Origin: Pseudogracilibacillus sp037071985
Lineage (GTDB): Bacteria > Bacillota > Bacilli > Bacillales > Amphibacillaceae
Direction: 5' to 3'
Length of the DNA: 64,000 nt
Assembly: GCF_037071985.1 (NCBI RefSeq)
Contig: NZ_JAXHDF010000007.1
Location: 1 to 64,000 of the forward strand
Part shown: in pieces, positions 1 to 8,869 of the stretch
Position numbering within the stretch: position 1 is the stretch's first letter
How the letters are laid out: each line of letters opens with the position of its first letter
Notes under the pieces: generated by a model
Database searches by the model: none
What the model saw: only the letters and a program-made list of their open reading frames with translations
What the model was told of the DNA's origin: nothing
Position numbers and translations under genes: made by a program

Positions 1-44
1 AAACCGAATTCCTTTTTCTATTTATTTCTAACTTCATCTTCTTA

Positions 45-759
45 TTACGGATTTGTTGTCCATAATCCTGCTGTTTTAACGAAAACACGACTTTTTAATT
101 TTAAAGAAGCAATTATCAATTCTGCTAAATCTTCCGGTTGATAACACATTTTCCTCGTCCCCTTTTACAAGTCCTTGATCAATTGCTAGGTCGGTTACAA
201 CCGTACTTGGTGTAAATGCTGTCACACGAATATTATGCTTTCTCGCTTCCATTGCCAATGATTCTGTTAATCCCATTACACCAAATTTAGATGCACTATA
301 TGCACTCATAACAGGACCACCTTTTTCACCAGCAGTGGAAGAAATGTTTATAATGTCTCCTGAATTTTGTTCAATGAGCTTTGGTAATACTGCGCGTGTT
401 ACATAATACATACCAAAAAGGTTTACACGAATAATTTGTTCCCAATCTTCTACAGGTAATTCTAAAAATCCACCGAACCTTGCAATACCCGCATTATTGA
501 TTAAAATATCAAACTTGCCCAATTCCTTAAAAAGTTGCTCTACCGCATTTTCAACTTGTGCATTATCTGCAATATCCGCTACTGTGATGGCAACACGCAC
601 ATCATAATTTTTCACTTTTTTTGCTACTTCCTTTAAATCCTCTTCTGTACGAGCAATTAACCCTAGTGAAACCCCTTCTTTTGCAAGAGCTAATGCAGTT
701 GCACGTCCAATTCCTTTTCCTGCTCCTGTAATAATTGCTGTTTTTCCTTGTAATGACAT
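45..759 (-). pseudogene. SDR oxidoreductase (3-ketoacyl-ACP reductase-like), frameshifted near 3' end
   Basis: Classical short-chain dehydrogenase/reductase, an NAD(P)H-dependent cytosolic enzyme. The N-terminus carries the TGAGKGIG cofactor loop, NNAG follows at mid-length, and the catalytic Ser and YSASK are present. The start at 759 has an AGGAGAG ribosome site. The readable frame runs to 76 and ends in an atypical basic tail (residues after about 205). In another frame the DNA from about 147 down to 45 encodes a family-like tail (QPEDLAELI, then KTAGLWTTNP and stop). One extra base near 141-147 therefore explains the odd end; the repaired product would be about 237 aa, the usual family length. 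The core is intact, so activity may survive. Substrate unknown. Confidence 0.8.
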
Positions 760-1164
760 TTAATTCTCTCCTATATAAATAAACTAATTCTTCTATTATA
801 GTATACCCATTTCAAAAAATATAATGGACTGTTTATATTAACATCAAATCGAGAAGAAGACTTGTCTTTCAGTAGAATTTATAATAAAAGGTTTTTTAAC
901 TTTGTTCGCTTTAGAAAACTTACTAAAAAAGGTTGCACCTACAATTATTTAACAAAACAACTTTATTGTATTTACTTTCTTTACGTCTTCATCACACTTT
1001 CTCCCCCATCTATACTTATGAGAACAGTTCGGAAAAATCACCATATATTTTTTCATCCTTTGACTTACACCTTCTATCCTTACTGTCCAATTGATTACCT
1101 TTGCATCATAATCCACCTATACACTTCAATGAATTTTAAAGAAAAGTCTATTAAATGCAACACA
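760..1164. other. AT-rich intergenic region, no supported gene
   Basis: This gap lies between the divergent SDR gene and the plus-strand permease operon. An open frame at 862-1245 has no ribosome binding site, is rich in Phe, Tyr, Ile and Lys as random AT-rich DNA would be, and resembles no family I know. I see nothing else here; the promoter features lie just downstream. Confidence 0.5.
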
Positions 1165-1214
1165 ATTAAAGACATATTTAAGACATTGTCTTTAATAAAA
1201 GAGAATTATATACT
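1165..1214 (+). promoter_or_regulatory. Promoter with overlapping inverted-repeat operator
   Basis: A perfect 10-bp inverted repeat, ATTAAAGACA (1165-1174) and TGTCTTTAAT (1187-1196), overlaps a plausible sigma-A promoter: -35 TTGTCT at 1186-1191, a 17-bp spacer and -10 TATACT at 1209-1214. It lies about 45 bp upstream of the permease start. The likely binder is the regulator encoded at 4651-5946, by inference from operon membership. Confidence 0.6.
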
Positions 1215-1258
1215 TTACCTAAGTTTTAAAATATTCAAAAAATAGGAGGGGATTAAAA

Positions 1259-2497
1259 TTGGAAGAAAAAAAGCTGGAGTTTAAAAGCAACAATGAGAAC
1301 GAGAAAAAAGGTTTTCTAAAATTTCTTGGTCCGGCACTTATTACCTCAGCTTTAGTGGTTGGTCCAGGAAGTTTGACGTTAGCCTCCAAAATCGGTGCAA
1401 TTTATGGAAATCAACTTATTTGGATTCTTATTATTACAGTTATCTTTATGATGATCTATACGGAAATGAGTATGAGAATTGGTCTTGCAACAAAATCAAC
1501 TTTTATCCAACTTATCAACCAGAAATGGGGGAAATTTGGCGGACTACTTATAGGACTAGGGGCATTTCTAGTAACTACTTCTTTCCAAGCTGGAAATTCA
1601 ATTGGAGTTGGAATCGCATTTTCGATCATTACTGGACTAAACACGCAACTTTTAATAGTATTGCTCACTATTTTGGGGATTGTCCTATTATTTTCAAAGA
1701 ATTTTTATGATCTATTGGAAAAACTGATGATTGGTCTTATTGCACTTATGCTACTTTCATTTATTATTACAGCCTTTTTAGCAAAGCCTTCCGTGGGCTC
1801 CATAGCCTCAGGAATTATTCCTACTATCCCCGAAGGTTCTTTAGGGTTAATCATCGCATTGACGGCAACATCCTTTTCTATTGTAGGTGCAGCTTATCAA
1901 TCCTATCTTGTGAAAGAAAAAGGATGGGGTATTACGGAAGCAAAAGAAGGGGCAAAAGAATCTTATTTTGGAATTTTCCTTCTTGGTCTAATTACCCTTT
2001 TAGTTATGATAATTGGAGCAGCTGTCCTTAAACCTGCCGGAATTGTAGTTGATTCTGTAAATGAAATGGGATTGACTTTAGAACCTCTCTTTGGTAGTTG
2101 GGCAACGATTGTCTTTATGTTTGGATTATTCGGAGCGGCCTTCTCCTCCCTTATGGGAAATGCTACGATTGGCGGTGCAATGCTATCTGATGGAATCGGA
2201 TTCGGAAACAGTTTAAAAGACATTCGGGTTAAAATAACGATTATTGCTGTGATGCTGTTTGGTTCCATTATTGCACTTATATTTGGCGGCGCACCAGTCA
2301 ATATGATTATTTTTGCACAAGCAATTACTATTGTCGTTGTTCCTTTTATTGCAATTGCCCTACTTGTTGTTGCAAATGATGAGAAAATCATGGGCGAACT
2401 TAAAAATACAGTGATTAAAAATGTAATTGCTATCATAGGTTTAATCGTTCTTATTCTATTAGCATTTAATAATGTTAAAAATATATTCTTTAGTTAA
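1259..2497 (+). CDS. Nramp-family-like membrane transporter lacking the canonical metal-site motif
   Basis: Integral membrane protein of 412 aa with about 11 hydrophobic segments, resembling the Nramp (natural resistance-associated macrophage protein) fold. It starts at TTG 1259 behind AGGAGGGG. In Nramp metal carriers, TM1 carries DPGN and TM6 carries an MPH-type motif. Here TM1 reads GPGS (residues 35-38) and the TM6 stretch reads SIVGAAYQSYLVKEKG (about 206-221), so the Asp, Asn and Met ligands are absent. Noncanonical Nramp relatives include the Mg-type NRMTs and YcsG of the oxoprolinase operon. As first gene of a catabolic operon it may carry an organic substrate rather than Mn or Fe; that is inference. 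Confidence 0.8.
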   Translation: MEEKKLEFKSNNENEKKGFLKFLGPALITSALVVGPGSLTLASKIGAIYGNQLIWILIITVIFMMIYTEMSMRIGLATKSTFIQLINQKWGKFGGLLIGLGAFLVTTSFQAGNSIGVGIAFSIITGLNTQLLIVLLTILGIVLLFSKNFYDLLEKLMIGLIALMLLSFIITAFLAKPSVGSIASGIIPTIPEGSLGLIIALTATSFSIVGAAYQSYLVKEKGWGITEAKEGAKESYFGIFLLGLITLLVMIIGAAVLKPAGIVVDSVNEMGLTLEPLFGSWATIVFMFGLFGAAFSSLMGNATIGGAMLSDGIGFGNSLKDIRVKITIIAVMLFGSIIALIFGGAPVNMIIFAQAITIVVVPFIAIALLVVANDEKIMGELKNTVIKNVIAIIGLIVLILLAFNNVKNIFFS

Positions 2498-2510
2498 TGA
2501 GGTGACTTAC

Positions 2511-3527
2511 TTGAAGACAAATGAACAATTAATGACAGCATTAACAACTCCTTCAAAAAGATTGATTGAAGACATAAAAAAAATAAACGGAGATATCTTG
2601 ATTCTAGGTGTAGGTGGCAAAATGGGTCCTTCTCTTGCCCTTCTCGCAAAAAAAGCTTTAGAGGAAGCTGGAAAAAACAATAAAGTTATTGGGGTTTCAC
2701 GTTTCTCCAGCGGAAATTTACAAAACGAATTAGAATCAAATGGAGTAGAAACATTAGCTGCTGATTTGCTTGTTGATGAGGATTTGAATGGTATACCCGA
2801 AGTGAAAAATATTATATTCATGGCTGGAAAAAAGTTTGGTACAACTGGAAACGAACATGAAACATGGGGAATGAACACATATCTACCAAGTAAAGTTGCA
2901 AAGAAGTTTCCAAATTCTAATATCGTTGTTTTTTCATCGGGAAATATTTACCCATTTGTAGATATTGCAAATGGAGGATGCACAGAAGATACACCTACGA
3001 GTCCAATTGGTGAATATGCCCAGTCTTGTTTGGGAAGAGAAAGAATATTTACTTACTTTTCAATTAAAAATGAAACTCCAATGCTTCTGTTTCGTTTAAA
3101 CTATGCAATAGACATGAAATATGGCGTTTTGCTTGAAATTGCAAACCAAGTCTATAATGATATGCCTGTCGACTTAACAACTGGCGTGGTGAATGTCATT
3201 TGGCAAGGTGACGCAAATGAATATGCCATCCGTTCGCTACTTCACTGTACAACAGGACCAAACATTTTAAATGTGACAGGACCTGAGACAATTTCGATCA
3301 GATGGCTTGCGGAACAATTTGGCAACCGCTTCAACAAAGAGGTAACATTTATCAACGAGGAAGCTTCAAGCGCCTTACTTAATAATGCTGGCAAAGCTCA
3401 TCAACTATTTGGCTATCCTAATGTAACACTACAAGAGATGATCGAATGGACAGTAGAATGGATAGAGAATGAAGGCGAAGTGATTGAGAAACCAACACAT
3501 TTCCAGGAAAGAAAAGGGGAATTTTAA
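2511..3527 (+). CDS. NAD(P)-dependent epimerase/dehydratase family protein
   Basis: Cytosolic extended-SDR-type protein of about 338 aa. The nucleotide-binding Rossmann motif LGVGGKMGPSLA lies near the N-terminus, and the FSSGNIYPF stretch sits where sugar-nucleotide epimerases keep their catalytic Ser. I place the start at TTG 2511, which has GAGGTGA five bases upstream; an ATG at 2472 would overlap the permease gene and has no such site. The stop overlaps the next start (TAATG), so translation is probably coupled to the aldolase-like gene. Family members act on nucleotide sugars or on sugar acids. Here the neighbours suggest a catabolic oxidoreductase or dehydratase; the substrate is unknown. 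Confidence 0.8.
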   Translation: MKTNEQLMTALTTPSKRLIEDIKKINGDILILGVGGKMGPSLALLAKKALEEAGKNNKVIGVSRFSSGNLQNELESNGVETLAADLLVDEDLNGIPEVKNIIFMAGKKFGTTGNEHETWGMNTYLPSKVAKKFPNSNIVVFSSGNIYPFVDIANGGCTEDTPTSPIGEYAQSCLGRERIFTYFSIKNETPMLLFRLNYAIDMKYGVLLEIANQVYNDMPVDLTTGVVNVIWQGDANEYAIRSLLHCTTGPNILNVTGPETISIRWLAEQFGNRFNKEVTFINEEASSALLNNAGKAHQLFGYPNVTLQEMIEWTVEWIENEGEVIEKPTHFQERKGEF

Positions 3528-4579
3528 TGCTAACAAACTTGGAATTAGATTTACTTCATGATGGAGCGTTTATCCCTGCCCATCCACTTGCCTTAACGAA
3601 CGATAAGCAATTAGATGAAAAACATCAGCGTGCTTTAACAAAATATTATATAGATGCCGGTGTAGATGGTATTGCCGTAGGTGTTCATACTACTCAATTT
3701 GAAATTAGGGATCCAAATATCAACTTATATGAAAAAGTTCTACGGATTGCGATGGAAGAAATCGAAGAACAAAACATGCAAAGACCTTTTTTAAAATTGG
3801 CTGGAATTTGCGGAGGAACAGAACAGGCAATCAAGGAAGCGCAGATAGCGAAAGATTTGGGTTATCATCTTGGGTTATTAAGCTTTGGTGGATTAGGACA
3901 GTATACCGAAGATGATTTGCTAAAACATACCGAAGAAGTAGCGAAGATTATTCCAGTATTCGGATTCTATCTTCAACCTGCAGTCGGTGGAAGAGAACTT
4001 AGTTTTGATTTTTGGAAAGGTTTCGCAGAGATTCCAAATGTACACGCAATTAAAATTGCACCGTTCAATCGATATAAAACATTGGACGTAGTAAGGGCAG
4101 TCTGCCACTCATCTAGAAATGATGACATCGCACTATATACAGGAAATGATGACAATATTGTGATCGATTTACTGTCAAATTACCAAATTAGAGTTGGTGA
4201 AAAAACAGTAAATAAACAGATTGTCGGTGGATTGCTTGGTCACTGGGCAGTATGGACAAAAAATGCAGTCAACATGTTTCAGCAATTAAAAAAAGCTCGT
4301 AAAAATAAGGAGGATATTGCCCCCTTTTTATCTTTAGCAAATGAAGTGACCGATGCAAATGCTGCTTTTTTTGATACAGCTAACAACTTTAAAGGATGCA
4401 TCGCCGGTATTAATGAAGTTCTTAGAAGACAAGGCTTACTAAAAGGAAATTGGTGTTTGCTAGATAGTGAAAGGCTTAGCGCTGGTCAGTCAGAAGAAAT
4501 AGATCGTGTATATCAAGAGTATCCACATTTACATGATGACACGTTTATAAAAGAGAATTTGCAAAAATGGCTTAAATAA
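3527..4579 (+). CDS. Dihydrodipicolinate synthase-like (DapA/NAL superfamily) class I aldolase
   Basis: A (beta/alpha)8-barrel protein of 350 aa. HAIKIAPF places the Schiff-base lysine at K176, and FGFYLQPAVGG puts the partner tyrosine at Y148. The 28-residue Tyr-Lys spacing matches classical DapA (Y133/K161). It is longer than DapA (about 290 aa), as in the divergent 'dihydrodipicolinate synthase family' of sugar and 2-keto-acid catabolism. The likely reaction is pyruvate-forming retro-aldol cleavage or keto-acid dehydration through a Schiff base. The ATG overlaps the stop of the epimerase-like gene, with AGGGGAA upstream. A hairpin follows at 4600. Confidence 0.85.
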   Translation: MLTNLELDLLHDGAFIPAHPLALTNDKQLDEKHQRALTKYYIDAGVDGIAVGVHTTQFEIRDPNINLYEKVLRIAMEEIEEQNMQRPFLKLAGICGGTEQAIKEAQIAKDLGYHLGLLSFGGLGQYTEDDLLKHTEEVAKIIPVFGFYLQPAVGGRELSFDFWKGFAEIPNVHAIKIAPFNRYKTLDVVRAVCHSSRNDDIALYTGNDDNIVIDLLSNYQIRVGEKTVNKQIVGGLLGHWAVWTKNAVNMFQQLKKARKNKEDIAPFLSLANEVTDANAAFFDTANNFKGCIAGINEVLRRQGLLKGNWCLLDSERLSAGQSEEIDRVYQEYPHLHDDTFIKENLQKWLK

Positions 4580-4599
4580 TATACATTTACGTTATATAC

Positions 4600-4636
4600 G
4601 GGAGCGATGCATCGTGCAGAGGCTCCCAATATTTTT
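4600..4636 (+). terminator. Intra-operon hairpin/attenuator
   Basis: GGGAGC (4600-4605) pairs with GCTCCC (4622-4627), with GATGCATC in the loop, followed by AATATTTTT. It lies between the aldolase-like gene and the regulator. It probably reduces read-through into the regulator rather than ending the operon. Confidence 0.55.
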
Positions 4637-4650
4637 AAGGAGCGTTTATT

Positions 4651-5946
4651 TTGATAAAAATAGGAATCATTGGACCCACATGGATAGAAACGCGAATTAA
4701 ACAATGTATTAAAAGATTTCCTAATTTTAATCCAATTTTCAAAACTTCCAATAATATATATGATGCCATTACATTTACGAATGAATTAGGAGATAGCTGT
4801 GATGTACTGCTTTACTCCGGTTATATTCCTTATTACATATCAAAAAAAGCAAGAGTACACACCGTTCCCGCTCATTATATCCCTGTAAAAGGTGCTTCAT
4901 TGTATCGTGCTTTTTATCGATTACAAAAAAGACTTCACTCAATTAAGACAGTGTCGATTGATACACTAGAAAGAGCAGACTTTAAAACGCTGAATCAAGA
5001 TCTGGATGAAAATATTAACAGTGTTCATTACCAAGAAAAAGTAACTTTGGCGGAGACGGAAAAAATAGTGGAATTTCATAAGAGTAATTTTCAAAATCAA
5101 AGAGTAGACTGCGCGCTCACTGGATTAAAAGTAGTATCAGATCGACTGAACGAATTATCTGTTCCGAATGAATGGATTCTTCCTACCGATGGTGATATTA
5201 TTGTCACCCTTGAACGAGCCTTATTAGCCACAGAGAAAAGAAAGAAACTTGAATCACAAATTGTTTTCGGAATCATTTATATCGCTAACTTCGAATCTCT
5301 TAAAAAAGAAGCCATTAATGAACAAACGATCCAACGACTCAATTTGGAAATTCAAAACATCATTTTGGACTTTATCGATCTATTGGAGGGTCATCTGACT
5401 TCCTTAGGTGGAAATGAATACATGTTTATCACTACGAGGGGTACATTTGAAAGAGTTACTCAAGGTTATAAATATTTTCCTTTATTTGATAATAAAAAAC
5501 AAAATAAAATAAAAATGTCTGCAGGGGTTGGCTTTGGAGTCACGGCCAGTGAAGCTGGATCCCATGCCCGAATGGCTTTACTTCAGGCTAATGAATACGG
5601 CGAAGGAAACTGCTTTATCGTCAAAGAGGATCGTGCTGTTATTGGTCCGATTGAAAATGATATTCCCCTCACCTATCCCTTAACTATTACGGATGAAAAC
5701 ATTATAAAAAGAGCGGAGAAATCCTCTGTCTCTCCATTTTATATAAAAAAGGTTATCTCTTTGTTGCAACGAAAAAACACCAATACTTTTACAGCTCACG
5801 AATTAGCCGCTACTTTAGGAATTACACCAAGAAGTGCAAACCGGTTGATCGTCAACTGGCTAGATGCAAAATTAATTGAAGTCACCGGACTAGAAAAAGT
5901 GCAAAAGCGCGGACGCCCTCGACAAGTGTATGCATTGAAAAAATAA
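4651..5946 (+). CDS. Multidomain transcriptional regulator (sensor-like N-domain, cyclase-like domain, winged helix)
   Basis: Soluble protein of 431 aa starting at TTG 4651 behind AAGGAGCG. Residues 1-190 look like an alpha/beta sensor domain, opening GIIGPTWIETR with LLYSGYIPYY at about 53-62. Residues 205-325 resemble a degenerate GGDEF or GTP-cyclohydrolase-III-type nucleotidyl domain (LGGNEYMFI at 252, then AGVGFGVTASEAGSHARMAL). Residues 375-431 form a winged helix (ELAATLGITPRSANRLI) ending in an RGRPRQVYAL wing. It is the only regulator in this operon and the probable binder of the inverted repeat at 1165-1196. I know no characterised protein with this order of parts; ligand unknown. 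Confidence 0.65.
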   Translation: MIKIGIIGPTWIETRIKQCIKRFPNFNPIFKTSNNIYDAITFTNELGDSCDVLLYSGYIPYYISKKARVHTVPAHYIPVKGASLYRAFYRLQKRLHSIKTVSIDTLERADFKTLNQDLDENINSVHYQEKVTLAETEKIVEFHKSNFQNQRVDCALTGLKVVSDRLNELSVPNEWILPTDGDIIVTLERALLATEKRKKLESQIVFGIIYIANFESLKKEAINEQTIQRLNLEIQNIILDFIDLLEGHLTSLGGNEYMFITTRGTFERVTQGYKYFPLFDNKKQNKIKMSAGVGFGVTASEAGSHARMALLQANEYGEGNCFIVKEDRAVIGPIENDIPLTYPLTITDENIIKRAEKSSVSPFYIKKVISLLQRKNTNTFTAHELAATLGITPRSANRLIVNWLDAKLIEVTGLEKVQKRGRPRQVYALKK

Positions 5947-5963
5947 TTAACAGGAGGATTCAT

Positions 5964-6848
5964 ATGGGGTTGAAAATTGGATTAATCGGTTTAGACACTT
6001 CTCATGTAGAGATCTTTTCGAAATTGCTGTATGAAAACAAGGATAATATGTATGGAAATGCGAAAGTGGTTATTGGATACCCTTGTCCCTCACCAGACAT
6101 AACGCTTAGTTATTCAAGAGTAGCTGAATATACAACAATTTTGCAAAATGAGTATGATGTCGAAATTGCTCGCTCAATTAAGGAAGTAGCACATGAATCT
6201 GATGCTATATTTATTACAGCGATGGATGGAAGAAAGCATGCAGACATCTTTAAAAAACTGATCGATTATAAAAAGCCGGTATTCATTGACAAACCTTTTT
6301 CCATCACCGGGCAAGATGCGGAAAAGATATTTTCATGGAGCGATAAGTATAATACTCCTGTAATGAGTTCTTCTGCTCTTAGATTTTCTGATTCACTTAC
6401 GACTTTATTACAAAATGAACTAGAAACGCCTACTGGAGTTTATCTGAACGGTCCACTGCCTTTCATCAAGCATATCCCCTATTACTCTTGGTATGGCATT
6501 CATATGGTAGAAATGTTAGTTACCATCTTCGGTCCAGACTACCGTAGTGTCTTTGCCCACGGTAATGAGGACAGTGATATTATCATCGCCGACTGGAAAG
6601 ACGGCAGATTCGGTGTCATTAGAGGCACGCATATTTGGCATAGTAAATTTGAAGTAATCATACATTATCCAAACAAAACAGTCCATTTGCCTATTTACAA
6701 AGACGAAAAGTCTTATTACGCTCTTCTCTTAGAAGAAGTAATCGCCTTTTGCCAATCAGGACTGAGCCCAATCCCAAAACAAGAGACATTATCTATCATA
6801 AAGTTTATTGAAGAAGCCAATACGCAAAGAGCTATAGTAGACTCATAA
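5964..6848 (+). CDS. Gfo/Idh/MocA family oxidoreductase
   Basis: NAD(P)-dependent oxidoreductase of 294 aa. The Rossmann start is GLIGLDTSHVEIF (GxxGxDTSH variant). The FIDKPFS motif (about residue 110) carries the conserved lysine of the EKP-type site, and YSWYGIHMVEML has the histidine expected in the active site. AGGAGG lies upstream of the ATG. It is the last gene of the permease-epimerase-aldolase-regulator operon and probably oxidises a sugar or polyol intermediate of the same pathway. At 294 aa it is slightly short for the family, and the DTSH variant loop occurs in a subset of members. Substrate unknown. Confidence 0.85.
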   Translation: MGLKIGLIGLDTSHVEIFSKLLYENKDNMYGNAKVVIGYPCPSPDITLSYSRVAEYTTILQNEYDVEIARSIKEVAHESDAIFITAMDGRKHADIFKKLIDYKKPVFIDKPFSITGQDAEKIFSWSDKYNTPVMSSSALRFSDSLTTLLQNELETPTGVYLNGPLPFIKHIPYYSWYGIHMVEMLVTIFGPDYRSVFAHGNEDSDIIIADWKDGRFGVIRGTHIWHSKFEVIIHYPNKTVHLPIYKDEKSYYALLLEEVIAFCQSGLSPIPKQETLSIIKFIEEANTQRAIVDS

Positions 6849-7237
6849 TCTTTATGGTGAAAAAATCTTCTTTCGTTTGTTCGCAGTGTCTTTCCTTGGA
6901 GATTTTTGTTTGGATTGCGCTCAATTTCTATATATATGATTAACCCATTTTCCGGAAGTGAACTGACCTTAATATACTCCATATTAAATAATGACCCACC
7001 GTGGTACGCATTGTTAAGAGGCGAGGTGGGTACTGTTACATTTATTATAAGATTTATTGAACTACTCAATATTATTTTAAGTTTAGTATGGATCAATTTT
7101 CTCTCTGTTGTGCTATTACTAGTATTATATTACGAATCATCAATAAATTAGCATACAAGGAGTAGTTTTACATCATGCTAGAGATTTTTGGAGTACTAGT
7201 AAGAATCCAGGCTTTCAATTTCAATAAAGTCAAAAAT
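6849..7237. other. Convergent intergenic region, no supported gene
   Basis: Both flanking operons end here. AAAAATCT (6861-6868) and AGATTTTT (6900-6907) followed by GTTTG form a weak plus-strand terminator candidate. ACCCACC (6994-7000) and GGTGGGT (7025-7031) form another small inverted repeat. Open frames on both strands at 6906-7151 and 6716-7096 lack ribosome sites and family resemblance. A decayed element is possible but not demonstrable. Confidence 0.4.
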
Positions 7238-8848
7238 TCATCTTTTTTTCGTTTCCTTACCAAATGTCTTTTGCATTTCCTTCACTGGGTCATATTCAAT
7301 CGAAGGATCCCAATCTACTACTTGACCTTCTTTCAAAAGAGCTGATTTTAACTCGGAATAATCGACTTGTTGTACATTTATTTCATTTTTTATCGCTAGG
7401 AAAGCCGCAACTCCTGCCGATTGACCTAAGATCATAAAGACGGGCTCCATACGAATGGATCCATAAGCAATATGCGAACTAGATAGACAAACTGGAACCA
7501 ATAAATTTGTACACTCTTCTTGCTTAGGACGAATCGCTCGGTACGAAATAGGATATGGTGAAATAGGGATTTGTACATCCCCTTCGTTTACACATCTACC
7601 ATCCAATACTACTCTTCTACAATGATGCGAATCCATTTGATAGGAAGCTAATCCAATAGAATCATCGACTGCTGTATACCCAAGGCAATTGTGATCCGTC
7701 ATTACATAATCAGAAATCATTCTCCTTGCCTCTCTTATATACAATTGATGTGGCCAATGTCCTGTATTTACAAATTCATCTTTCGGTAATCCCCATGATG
7801 AAACTTCTTCCCGTATATCTTTTGGTACCCTGCTATCGTTAGCAAGAAAATAAAGCATTCCTAAATTATAATTAAAATGATCTTGGAAAATCTCTTCCCG
7901 CTTTTCATAACTTCCGTCTGGCCACTCATAATTCATTCCAATATTATCGGATGAAAAACCTCCAAAGTTATTTAAATCTGATTTACCATTTGGCATCATT
8001 GTATGAAGATTCATCGCATCCCAAAATCCAGCATGAATATACCGTAATAATAGCATGTAACGATCTGGATCATAGGAAGGCGGTTTAGGAAAAGGAATTT
8101 TATTTTTCTCATTTTTTGTTAAACAAACCCTAAAATTATATGCTTGAATAGATGTATCATCTTTCCCATTAAAACCAATTTCGTCAAGAGACAATTCAGT
8201 AACACCCTTTAGTAGTCCACTATCCTTATCGCCCTCGATTACATAGGGGTCTATCCATGTTTCAAATTTATGATGAGCTCCACCAAATTGAATACCGTTA
8301 TATATTTCCTTATACGTCGAATTAGATTCTCTACCAACATGATAGGAAACTCCAGCCCTAGCTAGTAAATCGCCTTCATAACTTGTATCAACGAATATTT
8401 TACCTTCATAAGATGTGCCATCTTCCATAAAAATGCTTTTTATCTTCCCGTTTTCCATTTTGACCTTTTCTAAATGTTGATTATAATAAACATCTATCTG
8501 ATGGTCATTTATCCATTTTTCAAAAACGCTCCCCGCAACATGAGGTTCAAAAGATTGCATAATATTTTCACCATAATGTTCACCAAGGAGTTGATAAAAC
8601 TCTAAAGATAATCCTCCTATTGCTTCAGAAGCCCCTAAATCTGTTGCACCTAATCCACTTGCAGTCATTCCACCAATATTTCTACTAAACTCTGCAATAC
8701 AAACAGATAAACCTAATTTAGAAACTTGTACGGCTGCAGTTAATCCTGCTGGAGTAGCCCCATATATAACAACATCGTATTTTAATAGCTTTACATTATT
8801 TTCATTTTTCTGTGACGGCTTATAATAATAAAGATTGTTAAAGCTCAC
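7238..8848 (-). CDS. FAD-dependent oxidoreductase (FAD_oxidored family)
   Basis: About 536 aa, with a dinucleotide-binding start VVIYGATPAGLTAAVQVSKLG and the GGMTASGLGATDLG and FVDTSYEGDLLARAGV motifs of the FAD_oxidored family, often found in polysaccharide-use loci and sometimes labelled xanthan-lyase-like. It is the last gene of the ABC-transporter operon. The start is uncertain: GTG 8848 has AAAGGATG six bases upstream and is preferred, while ATG 8857 and TTG 8866 are possible. No signal peptide is visible, so it probably acts in the cytosol on imported saccharide. Substrate unknown. Confidence 0.8.
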   Translation of the reverse strand: MSFNNLYYYKPSQKNENNVKLLKYDVVIYGATPAGLTAAVQVSKLGLSVCIAEFSRNIGGMTASGLGATDLGASEAIGGLSLEFYQLLGEHYGENIMQSFEPHVAGSVFEKWINDHQIDVYYNQHLEKVKMENGKIKSIFMEDGTSYEGKIFVDTSYEGDLLARAGVSYHVGRESNSTYKEIYNGIQFGGAHHKFETWIDPYVIEGDKDSGLLKGVTELSLDEIGFNGKDDTSIQAYNFRVCLTKNEKNKIPFPKPPSYDPDRYMLLLRYIHAGFWDAMNLHTMMPNGKSDLNNFGGFSSDNIGMNYEWPDGSYEKREEIFQDHFNYNLGMLYFLANDSRVPKDIREEVSSWGLPKDEFVNTGHWPHQLYIREARRMISDYVMTDHNCLGYTAVDDSIGLASYQMDSHHCRRVVLDGRCVNEGDVQIPISPYPISYRAIRPKQEECTNLLVPVCLSSSHIAYGSIRMEPVFMILGQSAGVAAFLAIKNEINVQQVDYSELKSALLKEGQVVDWDPSIEYDPVKEMQKTFGKETKKR

Positions 8849-8869
8849 AAACTTCATCCTTTCCAAAAT

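Noticed and set aside
862..1245. 127-aa open frame in the gap before the permease operon
   Set aside because: No ribosome site, composition of random AT-rich DNA, no family resemblance, and it covers the operon promoter.
6716..7151. Open frames on both strands in the convergent gap
   Set aside because: No translation signals and no recognisable family; they overlap each other and a real gene end.
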